Assembly: GCA_003149345.1 (NCBI GenBank)
Contig: QFWI01000016.1
Location: 1 to 64,000, forward strand
Length of the DNA stretch: 64,000 bases
Source of the DNA: Vampirovibrio chlorellavorus
GTDB taxonomy: Bacteria > Cyanobacteriota > Vampirovibrionia > Vampirovibrionales > Vampirovibrionaceae
Direction of reading: 5' to 3'
The position numbers and the translations under genes were made by a program. The number at the start of each line of letters is the position of its first letter. The stretch's first letter is position 1. The notes beneath the pieces are model-generated. The model had not been told where the DNA came from, searched no databases, and saw only the letters and a program-made list of their open reading frames with translations. Of the stretch, positions 51,401 to 58,913 are shown piece by piece.

Positions 51401-52090
51401 TTGCGTTTAAGACGATCTTCTAATTTAGAGAAAAAAATGAGTAATTGTTTGAGTGAATGTAAAAGCGCAATTGCTTATGCTGGCAAACAGGGCTTTAACG
51501 AGGCTTTAACCACAACGGTTGTGTTAGAAGTTTTTGAAAAAATGCTTGGATTCCACAAATACGAGGATGTTGAGCATCAATTGGCTGTTGACCAGCGAAA
51601 GCAAAGTTATGCTGATCTTGTACTGAAAGTGGGACAGACTTACGTTCCGGTTGAGGTAAAAGCTTCTACCACGCCTCTGGATGACAAGGCCCTGGGTCAA
51701 CTCGAAGATTATTGGCGTTTGCTGAGCGCTAAATCTAAGTTTGGTATTTTGACCAATGGGATTGAATGGGTACTCTATCAATTTGAGAATGATCAAAGGC
51801 AGGTTGTTGCGAAAGTCAATTTTAACAAAGATGAAGATGCGGCTATCCTGGATTCCTTGTATTACTTTTCAAAATATGCCTTTGAGCAAGGTCACTCCGA
51901 AAAACATGCGGAAAGAACCCTTTATCCAGAGGCTCAAAATATTATTGATGTTCTGCTGTCTAAAAAAGTGTTATCGGCAGTTCGAAATGAAGTAAAGAGT
52001 AAATATGGTCGAACCATGGATGAGAATAAAATTAAAGCAGTTCTAAAGGAAGATATTTTGGCGAACTTTGAAGGTAAGCGCAAAAAGTAA
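51401..52090 (+). CDS. Solitary restriction-endonuclease-like protein (PD-(D/E)xK, HsdR-N type)
   Basis: 229 residues from TTG at 51401 (GGGAGG at 51386-51391); an ATG at 51437 is an alternative. The core has a PD-(D/E)xK active site: D72 in 'SYADLVLKVG', then E85 and K87 in 'VPVEVKAST'. 'LDDKALGQLEDYWRLLSAKSKFGILTNGIEWVLYQF' is typical of the type I restriction HsdR N-terminal domain. No helicase domain, specificity subunit or methylase is present. The gene is AT-rich compared with dnaA and the following gene, so it looks acquired. It may be a stand-alone defence nuclease or a decayed fragment. Confidence 0.8.
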   Translation: MRLRRSSNLEKKMSNCLSECKSAIAYAGKQGFNEALTTTVVLEVFEKMLGFHKYEDVEHQLAVDQRKQSYADLVLKVGQTYVPVEVKASTTPLDDKALGQLEDYWRLLSAKSKFGILTNGIEWVLYQFENDQRQVVAKVNFNKDEDAAILDSLYYFSKYAFEQGHSEKHAERTLYPEAQNIIDVLLSKKVLSAVRNEVKSKYGRTMDENKIKAVLKEDILANFEGKRKK

Positions 52091-52094
52091 AAAG

Positions 52095-53393
52095 CTAGGC
52101 CAACCGTTCCAAAATGGACTGAAGGGCCAGGCGGGTGTGGGCGTAGGTCAATCCCCCTTGCAGGTACACGGCATAGGGGGGGCGTAGAGGGCCATCGGCG
52201 GACAGCTCAATGGTGGAACCATCAATAAAGGTACCGCCAGCCATGACCACTTCATCGGCGTAACCGGGCGGATTGGCTGGAATGGGCACAATATGGCTGT
52301 TAATAGGGCTGAGGCTTTGCAGCACCTGACAGAATTTGACCAGCTTGTCCGCTTCTCGCAGGGTCAAAATCTGGATGATGTCGCTGCGGCTATCCTGCCA
52401 GTGGGGAGCCGTATCGTAGCCCGCTTGCTCAAACAGTTTGGCCGCCAGGCTCATGCCTTTCAGGGCCTCTTTCACCACGCCGGGGGCCAGGTACAAGCCT
52501 TGCAACAACAGTCGGGTGAGGTTAAAGGTGTATCCGCCGTCGGCACCCACGCCGGGGCAAGTTAAAAAATCGGCGCAGGCTGCCACCAAATCGGCCCGCC
52601 CGGCCACATAGCCACCGGCGGGCACAATGCCCCCACCCGCGTTTTTAATCAGGGAGCCCGCAATGAGGTCAGCCCCCACGGCAGTGGGCTCCTGAGTCTG
52701 GGTGAACTCCCCGTAACAGTTGTCCACCATCACAATGACCTGGGGGTGGATGGCTTTGACCGCCTGAATCAGTTCAGACAGTTGCGGGATGGTCAGGGAG
52801 GGGCGCAGGCTATAGCCTCGGGAGCGCTGGATGAACACCAGTCTGGCAGCCTTGATTTGCTCCGCTTCCGCTTCGGTAAATGTGGTTCGAACGGTATAGC
52901 CCGCAGCGGTCTCTGCCCCCGTTTCAGTTTTGGGTGGCGGGTTGAAAATGGACAGTTCCTGGTATTGAACCTGTTTGGCGGCCAGAGAGTGCTTGCTATT
53001 CCCTCGCAAGCCGATCACTTCTTCCAGCGTGTCATAGGGGCGTCCGGTGATAGACAGCATCGTATCGCCGGGTTGCAGGCAGCCATTGAGTCCCACGGAC
53101 AAGGCATGGGTGCCGGACACAATTTGCACCCGAACCAAAGCGGCCTCTGCTTGCAGGGCGTGGGCAAATACGGCATCCGTGACTTCCCGCCCCAGGTCAT
53201 CGTGGCCGTAGCCGCTCACCGATAAAAAATGCTCTTCGCCCACTTTATGCTGGACAAAGCCGGTTAAAACCCGCTGGAAGGTTTCATGATAAACGGCTTC
53301 CTGCTGGGGCCATACGGTTTCCTGAAGCTGGGCTTCAGCGGATAGAATCTGTGAGTGGGTGATAGAGGGGGAGGAAAGGCAATAAGGCTTCAT
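52095..53393 (-). CDS. ynbB: PLP enzyme of the aluminium-resistance / methionine gamma-lyase-like family (YnbB)
   Basis: 432 residues. It belongs to the Met_gamma_lyase (PF06838) family: 'VRVQIVSGTHALSVGLNGCLQPGDTML', 'VIVMVDNCYGEFTQTQEP' (PLP-ring Asp), and the PLP-lysine region 'GADLIAGSLIKNAGGGIVPAGGYVAG' followed by 'CPGVGADGGYTFNLTRLLLQGLY'. The name aluminium resistance comes from an early homologue. The reaction is probably on a sulphur amino acid but is not proven for this branch. Its stop lies 4 bases from the end of the nuclease gene, tail to tail. Length is normal for the family. Confidence 0.88.
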   Translation of the reverse strand: MKPYCLSSPSITHSQILSAEAQLQETVWPQQEAVYHETFQRVLTGFVQHKVGEEHFLSVSGYGHDDLGREVTDAVFAHALQAEAALVRVQIVSGTHALSVGLNGCLQPGDTMLSITGRPYDTLEEVIGLRGNSKHSLAAKQVQYQELSIFNPPPKTETGAETAAGYTVRTTFTEAEAEQIKAARLVFIQRSRGYSLRPSLTIPQLSELIQAVKAIHPQVIVMVDNCYGEFTQTQEPTAVGADLIAGSLIKNAGGGIVPAGGYVAGRADLVAACADFLTCPGVGADGGYTFNLTRLLLQGLYLAPGVVKEALKGMSLAAKLFEQAGYDTAPHWQDSRSDIIQILTLREADKLVKFCQVLQSLSPINSHIVPIPANPPGYADEVVMAGGTFIDGSTIELSADGPLRPPYAVYLQGGLTYAHTRLALQSILERLA

Positions 53394-53507
53394 AATGCTA
53401 GAAGCATAGCAGAAAAGCGGTTGATTTCTAGTTTATGAGTGGCTTTGGTTTTAACTTGGCTTTGGTTCTGGATGAAAGCTGGAAAGGGAATGCCCTTGGA
53501 TGTTGTA

Positions 53508-53538
53508 AACCCCTCCGGTCGGAAAGACCGAAGGGGTT
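53508..53538. terminator. Hairpin between two minus-strand genes
   Basis: AACCCCTCCGGTC (53508-53520) and GACCGAAGGGGTT (53526-53538) pair with a single G-T mismatch and a 5-base loop. T runs are weak on both sides. It lies 24 bases after the stop of the small minus-strand gene and probably ends it. Confidence 0.6.
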
Positions 53539-53562
53539 GTGAACTTTGAAAGGCAGGGAGGT

Positions 53563-53718
53563 TTACTTGACGCTGACCAGATGCGGGGTAACACCCAGTT
53601 CGTGCTGGAGCATTTTGGCCTTGGCGTATGCCATGGTGCGACGTTTTTCAGCGCCCTTGATGATAAAATGCACTGAAAAGGCGGTATTTTTTTGAGGTTT
53701 GCGGGGTTGTGGGGTCAT
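53563..53718 (-). CDS. Small protein of unknown function
   Basis: 51 residues from the ATG at 53718, with GGAGG 11 bases upstream; an in-frame CTG just before it would have better spacing. The frame is open further upstream, but without a ribosome site. The sequence is basic ('TPQPRKPQKNTAF', 'IIKGAEKRRTMAYAKAKMLQHELGV') and resembles no family I can name. A terminator-like hairpin follows. Being short, it could be spurious, but the start, stop and terminator are in order. Confidence 0.5.
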   Translation of the reverse strand: MTPQPRKPQKNTAFSVHFIIKGAEKRRTMAYAKAKMLQHELGVTPHLVSVK

Positions 53719-53887
53719 CAGCGTATTAGCCTCCACCGTAGCGAATCTATAGTGATTCCTATCGGCGTGTTGCCATAAACCTTTAGGATTTTTGGTAATC
53801 CCGTCCAAATGGTTTAACATTTTGTAATATATAAAGGTGACAGCATTCGGGTTGAACGGTTGTAAAAAGTGTACGAATCCTATCATA

Positions 53888-53893
53888 TATAAT
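53888..53893 (+). promoter_or_regulatory. Consensus -10 upstream of the envC-like gene and its leader peptide
   Basis: TATAAT at 53888-53893. A TTGTAA lies 22 bases upstream, too far for a standard -35. The leader to the first ATG (53976) is about 75 bases. Confidence 0.45.
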
Positions 53894-53975
53894 GGTAAGG
53901 GCCGTTAAAAGGGTATGGCGTATATCTGTCCCAAATTGGTTCCCCAAAGTTTGATTTCGACTTGCCTGAGGTGAA

Positions 53976-54065
53976 ATGCAAGAATTTTTTCAAAAAAGTG
54001 CGCGTTGGATCGCATTGCTGATGTTGGTATCCTTGCTGGTGACCAGCTACATATTTTTATTTTGA
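53976..54065 (+). CDS. Putative 29-residue membrane leader peptide
   Basis: 29 residues: MQEFFQKSARWIALLMLVS followed by 'LLVTSYIFLF'. Basic N-terminus, then one hydrophobic span of about 18 residues. GAGG (53968-53971) lies 4 bases before the ATG, a far better ribosome site than the next gene has. Its stop is 8 bases before the ATG of the envC-like gene. I infer translational coupling: ribosomes ending here restart on the peptidase gene. It could also be a functional small membrane protein of the division machinery. It was too short to be listed among long reading frames. Confidence 0.5.
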   Translation: MQEFFQKSARWIALLMLVSLLVTSYIFLF

Positions 54066-54073
54066 TAGTCACT

Positions 54074-55258
54074 ATGCGCTTTCTGCATTGCTTATCCCGC
54101 TTTAAAACCCTGTGTTCTCTGATGCTGCTGGGTGGCTTGTTGCTGTCCAGCTTTTCCACAGGCGTTTTTGCTGATAATCGCCAGAAGATTCGCGAACTTC
54201 AGGGGCAAACCAGTTCCCTGAGGTCCCAAGCTGCCTTAATGCGCAAAAAAAAGCTGGAGAAAATGCGGGCCGCCCAGGTGCTGACCCAAAACCTGGCTGC
54301 CAATCAGCGGCGGTTGGAACTGGAGCGTCGTTCCCTGGAGTTTCATCAGCAGCGCTTGAGCGAGACCCGGGACAAATTGGTTTATTTGAACGGTCGTCTG
54401 GATGCCGTGATGGGTGAAGCGGTTCGATTGGGGCAAAACGCGGGCCGCCGATTGCGAAATCTGTACATGGGAGAACGTCTGAGTATGATTCAGATGATTC
54501 TGGAGGCCAACGATCTTTCCACCTTGCTGGATCGCATCTACTACAAGAAAAAGATCATGGCCCAGGACAAAAAATTGCTGGAAGACTTCCGGGTCAAAAT
54601 TTCGGAGTTGAATGCCTTGAAGGCAGAGTTTGCTCAGCAAAAAACGGTCATTGGTCAGGCCATTGCGACCATTCGGGTAAAAAACGTGGAAATCCAGCGC
54701 TCCATCGAGATTGATCGGAATTTGCGAGAGCGTTACCGCAACGATGCGGCCTTCTACCAGCGGGCTGAGCAGGAACTATTGGCGGAATCTAACAGTATTA
54801 CCGCTCAAATCCGCTCTTTAATGTCCTCTCGTCGAAAAACTTTTACTGTGGTGCGCAACAGCACGGGCAGCTTTATGTGGCCCATCAGCGGGCGGATTAG
54901 TTCGGGCTTTGGCTCTCGGTTTCACCCGATTCATCGCCGGGTAATTACCCATACCGGCCTGGATATTGCCGGGCCCAACGGCGGGGCCATTCACGCTGCC
55001 GATGGGGGCGAGGTTATTTTTGCCGGTTGGAAAGGCGGTTACGGCAAGGCCATCATGATTAACCATGGCAACCGCAACGGCCAGAATCTGGTGACCTTGT
55101 ACGGGCACTTGTCCGCCATTTCGGTTTCAATCGGTCAGTCCGTGTCCAAGGGGCAGGTCATCGGGGCGGAAGGCTCTACCGGGTATTCCACCGGGCCCCA
55201 CTTGCATTTTGAAGTGCGGGTGAATGGGGCTCCCGTCAATCCCATGGGGTATTTGTAG
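54074..55258 (+). CDS. envC: EnvC-like murein hydrolase activator (coiled coil + M23 peptidase domain)
   Basis: 394 residues from the ATG at 54074. The signal peptide (about residues 1-34, 'LLLSSFSTGVFA') leads to a long coiled coil (about 36-250, with 'KIRELQGQTSSLRSQAALM' and 'LGQNAGRRLRNLYMGERLS'). A C-terminal M23/LytM domain has 'RVITHTGLDIAGPNGG' (H, D) and 'GPHLHFEVRVNG' (HxH), so all zinc ligands are present; E. coli EnvC lacks them, so this one may itself cut peptidoglycan. EnvC normally works under FtsEX, whose genes are not adjacent. The ATG has no ribosome site of its own. Confidence 0.9.
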   Translation: MRFLHCLSRFKTLCSLMLLGGLLLSSFSTGVFADNRQKIRELQGQTSSLRSQAALMRKKKLEKMRAAQVLTQNLAANQRRLELERRSLEFHQQRLSETRDKLVYLNGRLDAVMGEAVRLGQNAGRRLRNLYMGERLSMIQMILEANDLSTLLDRIYYKKKIMAQDKKLLEDFRVKISELNALKAEFAQQKTVIGQAIATIRVKNVEIQRSIEIDRNLRERYRNDAAFYQRAEQELLAESNSITAQIRSLMSSRRKTFTVVRNSTGSFMWPISGRISSGFGSRFHPIHRRVITHTGLDIAGPNGGAIHAADGGEVIFAGWKGGYGKAIMINHGNRNGQNLVTLYGHLSAISVSIGQSVSKGQVIGAEGSTGYSTGPHLHFEVRVNGAPVNPMGYL

Positions 55259-55336
55259 TTTCTTTGGGGCAATTTGGATTCAGCACAGCACTTTATCCAA
55301 TTACCTCAAACTCTGGTAAAATGTTGGGGCTATGTT

Positions 55337-55369
55337 AAGAAAATATTAAAGGTAAAGAAAATATTAAAG
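55337..55369. repeat. 15-bp direct repeat with 18-bp period
   Basis: AAGAAAATATTAAAG occurs at 55337-55351 and 55355-55369, separated by GTA. It lies in the 273-base AT-rich gap between the envC-like and lptD-like genes. In one frame it reads as a doubled 'VKKILK', but that frame has no ribosome site or plausible start, so I treat it as non-coding. Confidence 0.75.
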
Positions 55370-55531
55370 CGCTGGAAAGCCGTGAGAACAATTTTGTATT
55401 TAGCACTTCATTATGGGTTCGACCGGCCGGGTTGCTCAGGTGACTGTGTCAAAGTACCAAGCAGTAGCCCCTAAAGTTTTGATTTTGCTCCATTGGGCAG
55501 GCCAGGCCCCTCTACAGAAGGAATTTCGTTT

Positions 55532-57769
55532 ATGAATCAACCGGTAGACGGTTTGCGGACTTTACTCATCACCCATGAGGCTTGCTTTAGAGTTGGCCTG
55601 GCCAAGTCGATCCTGATTGGTTTGGGTCTCCTGGCCTGCGCTTCGGGTTCTGTCATGATGCCAGTGCAGGCGCAGGTGATCAATGATCCGGCGGCCAGTG
55701 TGTTAATGATGACTGCCAACACCCGTTTTCAGCCGGTGAAAGAGGCTGAGCCGGAAAATAATAAGTCTGAAGGCGGTAAGAAGAAACAGAAAGCGGCGGG
55801 CACGAATCAAACCACTTCACAGCAGACCTCGGTGACCGGCGCTGATGTGAAGACCCCTGATGTGACCGCCCTTCCCGCCATTTTGGAGCCTGATGCCCCG
55901 GAAGCAAAGGCGGATCCTGACGCAGGAAGTGTGGGCGCTTCCGGTGAGCCCATTAAAGCCCGTGCGGTTATGGTGGACATCAATAGCAACAACCTGAACT
56001 ATGATCGGGATCACGACGTATATGTGGCCACGGGCTCGGTACACATGGTGATTTCGGATCAAAACTCCGAGCTGTATGCCGACAAGTTGATCTATGACCA
56101 GAATCAGGAGTTGGCCATTGCTGAAGGCAATGTGGTCATCGTTAAAGCCGGTCAGCGAACCGAGGGTACCTATGCCAAGATTGACCTGACCCGTCGCTCC
56201 GCCTTGATTAATGATCCGGTAACTACCATTTCGGCGGTACGGGTCAAGGCCAAGGAAGCCATGGTGAACAAGAATGAAATCATCATGGAGCATGGCCGCT
56301 TCATCATCAGTGGTATCGTCTATCAGCAGCTGGCCTCCCAAGGGGGGATTGGCAGCCTGGGACAAAATACGGGTAAAGGCTCACAGCAGGCCAAATTGCG
56401 CCGGGAATTTTCCAAAAAGGCTTATGAGAACCGCATTATGCGGACGAACTCTCTCACCTATGATCAGCAAAAGCAATTCGAAGAACTGGAAAGCCTGAAG
56501 CAGGGCAAGCAAAATTTTGATGATTCGCCGGGGAAAATTTCCCGCTTTAGTATTAAGGCCAAGGAAATTGAGGTGGTTCGTCATGAGGACGGGTATGACG
56601 ATGTCATGCTGAAGCGTCCCAGCCTGTATATGGGCAAATATAAGCTGTTTACCTTCCCCAATACCGATATGTCCTACGATGGGCCCACCAAAAACATCCA
56701 GTATTTGGGCCCCGACGTTGGCTCTTACCGGGCATACGGCGGCGCTTACGCCGGGCCGGGTTGGGATTTTCACGTGGGTAAAGGCTCTTTGCGGGTGTCT
56801 CCCTTTGTGAGTTACGGCTCACCCGGCTTCTGGTCTTCCAACGGCAAATCCGGCAAGCAGATCGATGCAGGCTTTGGACTGGGCGGACTGGTTCACTACC
56901 GGGATGCCAGCACCACCGTGGATTTGGGTTATAACAGCCGGGTCGGTTCTCCCGTCATGTTTGCCGATCGGCGCATTACCGACAACACGCACTTTATGGC
57001 CGCTTATAACGATGGTTACGTCAATGGCTTGCTGGGGCAGACAGAGCGTCCCAATTACATTGCCCAGCTGACGGACTATCGGGTGTTGAAAGATTTCAAG
57101 AAGTTCCAGTTGACCTCGTTTGAGAGTATCGGCTACGCCCGGGATAACTTCTACCCCAACTTCCGGGAAACCTACTTTGTTGAGGCGGATCAAGGAAAAT
57201 CGCCGCAAATGCTGGGCCGGGCCCAGTTACAGTTGCAACTGCAAAACACGGCGCCCCTGCTGACATTGGGTAAGTATGCCTCGATGGGGATGCGCGCCCA
57301 GTTGATTACCTCGGCCTATTCATCTGCGGATTTTGTGGCCCTGGGCCGGGTCGGCCCGACCTTGAACCTGAACCTGTTCGACAGTCGCCTGCAAACCAAC
57401 TTGGGCTACACCGTCAGCCAGTCTATTGGCAAATCGCCGTTTGTATTCGACAGCTATTACGGCGGCGCTCAAAACGTTTCCATGAACAACCTGATTCGTA
57501 TTAACAAGTTTTTGAGCCTGGGAAATAATGGCAGCTTCAGCTTGAATCGGGATAATGCCCGTAACGCTTTGGCTGTGGGCAATACGTTCTACATGATGAT
57601 AGGGCCGACCGATGTGAAGGCCACTATTGGCTACGATTTCATCAACCGTCGCTCTTACTTTGGCTTCAATTACTTCCCAGGGGCCAATAACTCGGTGGTT
57701 AACTTCGATAAAATGCGCATCATGCAACCTGCCAATTTTACCCAGCAGGCCTCCACCGCTAGGTTTTAA
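55532..57769 (+). CDS. OstA/LptD-like outer-membrane assembly protein
   Basis: 745 residues from the ATG at 55532 (AAGGA about 10 bases upstream). Signal-like segment near residues 28-55. A low-complexity Lys/Thr/Pro-rich stretch runs to about 150. An OstA/LptA-type beta-jellyroll follows ('DINSNNLNYDRDHDVYVATGSVHMVI', 'YADKLIYDQNQELAIAEGNVVIV', 'TEGTYAKIDLTRRSALINDP'), then a long region of alternating strands ending in aromatic termini, as in a beta barrel ('FNYFPGANNSVVNFDKM'). It should carry lipopolysaccharide or a related glycolipid to the cell surface. LptD barrels usually have conserved cysteines; I see no obvious Cys pairs here, so it is a divergent member. Confidence 0.78.
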   Translation: MNQPVDGLRTLLITHEACFRVGLAKSILIGLGLLACASGSVMMPVQAQVINDPAASVLMMTANTRFQPVKEAEPENNKSEGGKKKQKAAGTNQTTSQQTSVTGADVKTPDVTALPAILEPDAPEAKADPDAGSVGASGEPIKARAVMVDINSNNLNYDRDHDVYVATGSVHMVISDQNSELYADKLIYDQNQELAIAEGNVVIVKAGQRTEGTYAKIDLTRRSALINDPVTTISAVRVKAKEAMVNKNEIIMEHGRFIISGIVYQQLASQGGIGSLGQNTGKGSQQAKLRREFSKKAYENRIMRTNSLTYDQQKQFEELESLKQGKQNFDDSPGKISRFSIKAKEIEVVRHEDGYDDVMLKRPSLYMGKYKLFTFPNTDMSYDGPTKNIQYLGPDVGSYRAYGGAYAGPGWDFHVGKGSLRVSPFVSYGSPGFWSSNGKSGKQIDAGFGLGGLVHYRDASTTVDLGYNSRVGSPVMFADRRITDNTHFMAAYNDGYVNGLLGQTERPNYIAQLTDYRVLKDFKKFQLTSFESIGYARDNFYPNFRETYFVEADQGKSPQMLGRAQLQLQLQNTAPLLTLGKYASMGMRAQLITSAYSSADFVALGRVGPTLNLNLFDSRLQTNLGYTVSQSIGKSPFVFDSYYGGAQNVSMNNLIRINKFLSLGNNGSFSLNRDNARNALAVGNTFYMMIGPTDVKATIGYDFINRRSYFGFNYFPGANNSVVNFDKMRIMQPANFTQQASTARF

Positions 57770-57843
57770 CCCGTCTCAAGCGAAATGTGGCTTGCGGGGA
57801 CTGGCATCGACGTTCCTTGCCCCCTTCGTTTCATGGGATTTCT

Positions 57844-57872
57844 TTGGAAGCTGTCCCAAATTATGCTACACT
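57844..57872 (+). promoter_or_regulatory. Candidate promoter of accDA
   Basis: TTGGAA (57844-57849), a 17-base spacer, TACACT (57867-57872). Transcription would start near 57879, giving a ~94-base leader that contains the hairpin at 57902-57934. Confidence 0.5.
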
Positions 57873-57901
57873 CTGAACCATTCGCTATTACATAAAGCAT
57901 T

Positions 57902-57934
57902 GCGCTTCTCCCCTTTGGCTTATGGGTGAAGCGC
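57902..57934 (+). promoter_or_regulatory. Leader hairpin before accD
   Basis: GCGCTTC (57902-57908) pairs perfectly with GAAGCGC (57928-57934), and inner CCC/GGG lengthens the stem. No T tract follows, so it is not a terminator. It may control translation of accD. Confidence 0.45.
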
Positions 57935-57972
57935 CTGATTTGATCCCGTCAAGTACTTGCAGGAAAGCGTGT

Positions 57973-58899
57973 ATGTCTCTCAGAGATTGGTTTGCCTCCA
58001 AACGAGATAAGTCCACCCGGCTGGATGTGGCTGCTATGAATAATCGCCTCACCGATGAGGAAATCTGCAAGTTATGGACGCAGTGCTTTAATTGCCAGGA
58101 AAACCTTCCCACCAAGGAACTGGAGAAGAATTTAAACGTTTGTACCCAATGTGGTTACCATTTTCGGATTGGGGCCTATGCCCGCATTCAGCAATTGTGC
58201 GAAGCGTTTGAGGAACTGGATGCTGACTTGTCGCCCTCGGATCCCTTGACCTTTACCGATACCGAGCCTTATCTCAAGCGCCAGAAGGATGCCCACAAGA
58301 AAACCGGTCTGAATGACGCTGTCATTACAGGTGTTGGCCAGATTGAGGGTGAGTCTGTCGCCCTGGCGGTGATGGATTTCACCTACCTGGGGGGCAGTAT
58401 GGGCAGCGTGGTGGGCGAAAAAATTACTCGGGTCATCGAACGCGCTTTGGCCGACCGGTTGCCGGTGGTGATTTTCTCCTCGTCCGGGGGGGCCCGCATG
58501 CAGGAAGGGACGTTTTCCCTGATGCAAATGGTGAAGACCGGGGCCGCTTTGGCCCGCTTGCATGAGGCTGGCCTGCTGTATGTGTCCGTATTGACCGAGC
58601 CCACCTTTGGTGGGGTAACAGCCAGTTTTGGCACCCTGGGCGATATTAATATCGCCGAAGAAGGGGCCAGAATCGGCTTTGCGGGTCGTCGGGTCATTGA
58701 GCAGACCATTCGCCAAAAGCTCCCTGCCGACTTCCAGACGGCTAATTACCTGTTGAATTATGGTCAGGTGGATATGGTGCTGCCGCGTCGGGAATTGGCG
58801 CCCATGCTGGCCAATCTCATTCGTTTGCACCGGCAATCCTCCGGTTTGAATCCGGCGGCCCAGACGTTCGCCAGCTCGGCGTCCGGGGCAGTGTCATAA
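57973..58899 (+). CDS. accD: Acetyl-CoA carboxylase carboxyltransferase subunit beta
   Basis: 308 residues from the ATG at 57973 (AGGAAAG upstream). With AccA it moves the carboxyl group from biotin to acetyl-CoA, making malonyl-CoA for fatty acid synthesis. The zinc ribbon is intact: C38, C41, C57 and C60. Then the crotonase fold: 'TYLGGSMGSVVGEKITR', 'IFSSSGGARMQEGTFSLMQM' and 'EPTFGGVTASFGTLGDI'. In E. coli the zinc ribbon also lets AccD bind and repress its own mRNA. accA follows after 14 bases, so both subunits come from one transcript. No accBC genes are nearby. Confidence 0.96.
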   Translation: MSLRDWFASKRDKSTRLDVAAMNNRLTDEEICKLWTQCFNCQENLPTKELEKNLNVCTQCGYHFRIGAYARIQQLCEAFEELDADLSPSDPLTFTDTEPYLKRQKDAHKKTGLNDAVITGVGQIEGESVALAVMDFTYLGGSMGSVVGEKITRVIERALADRLPVVIFSSSGGARMQEGTFSLMQMVKTGAALARLHEAGLLYVSVLTEPTFGGVTASFGTLGDINIAEEGARIGFAGRRVIEQTIRQKLPADFQTANYLLNYGQVDMVLPRRELAPMLANLIRLHRQSSGLNPAAQTFASSASGAVS

Positions 58900-58913
58900 G
58901 GAAACGCAAGCCA

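Noticed and set aside
51401-52090. Complete type I restriction system
   Set aside because: Only an HsdR-N-like nuclease domain is present, with no helicase domain, HsdM or HsdS in the neighbourhood.
55274-55474. Short cationic protein with a doubled VKKILK motif
   Set aside because: It would start with a TTG with no ribosome site, straddles an AT-rich repeat, and shows no codon bias; the repeat is better explained at DNA level.
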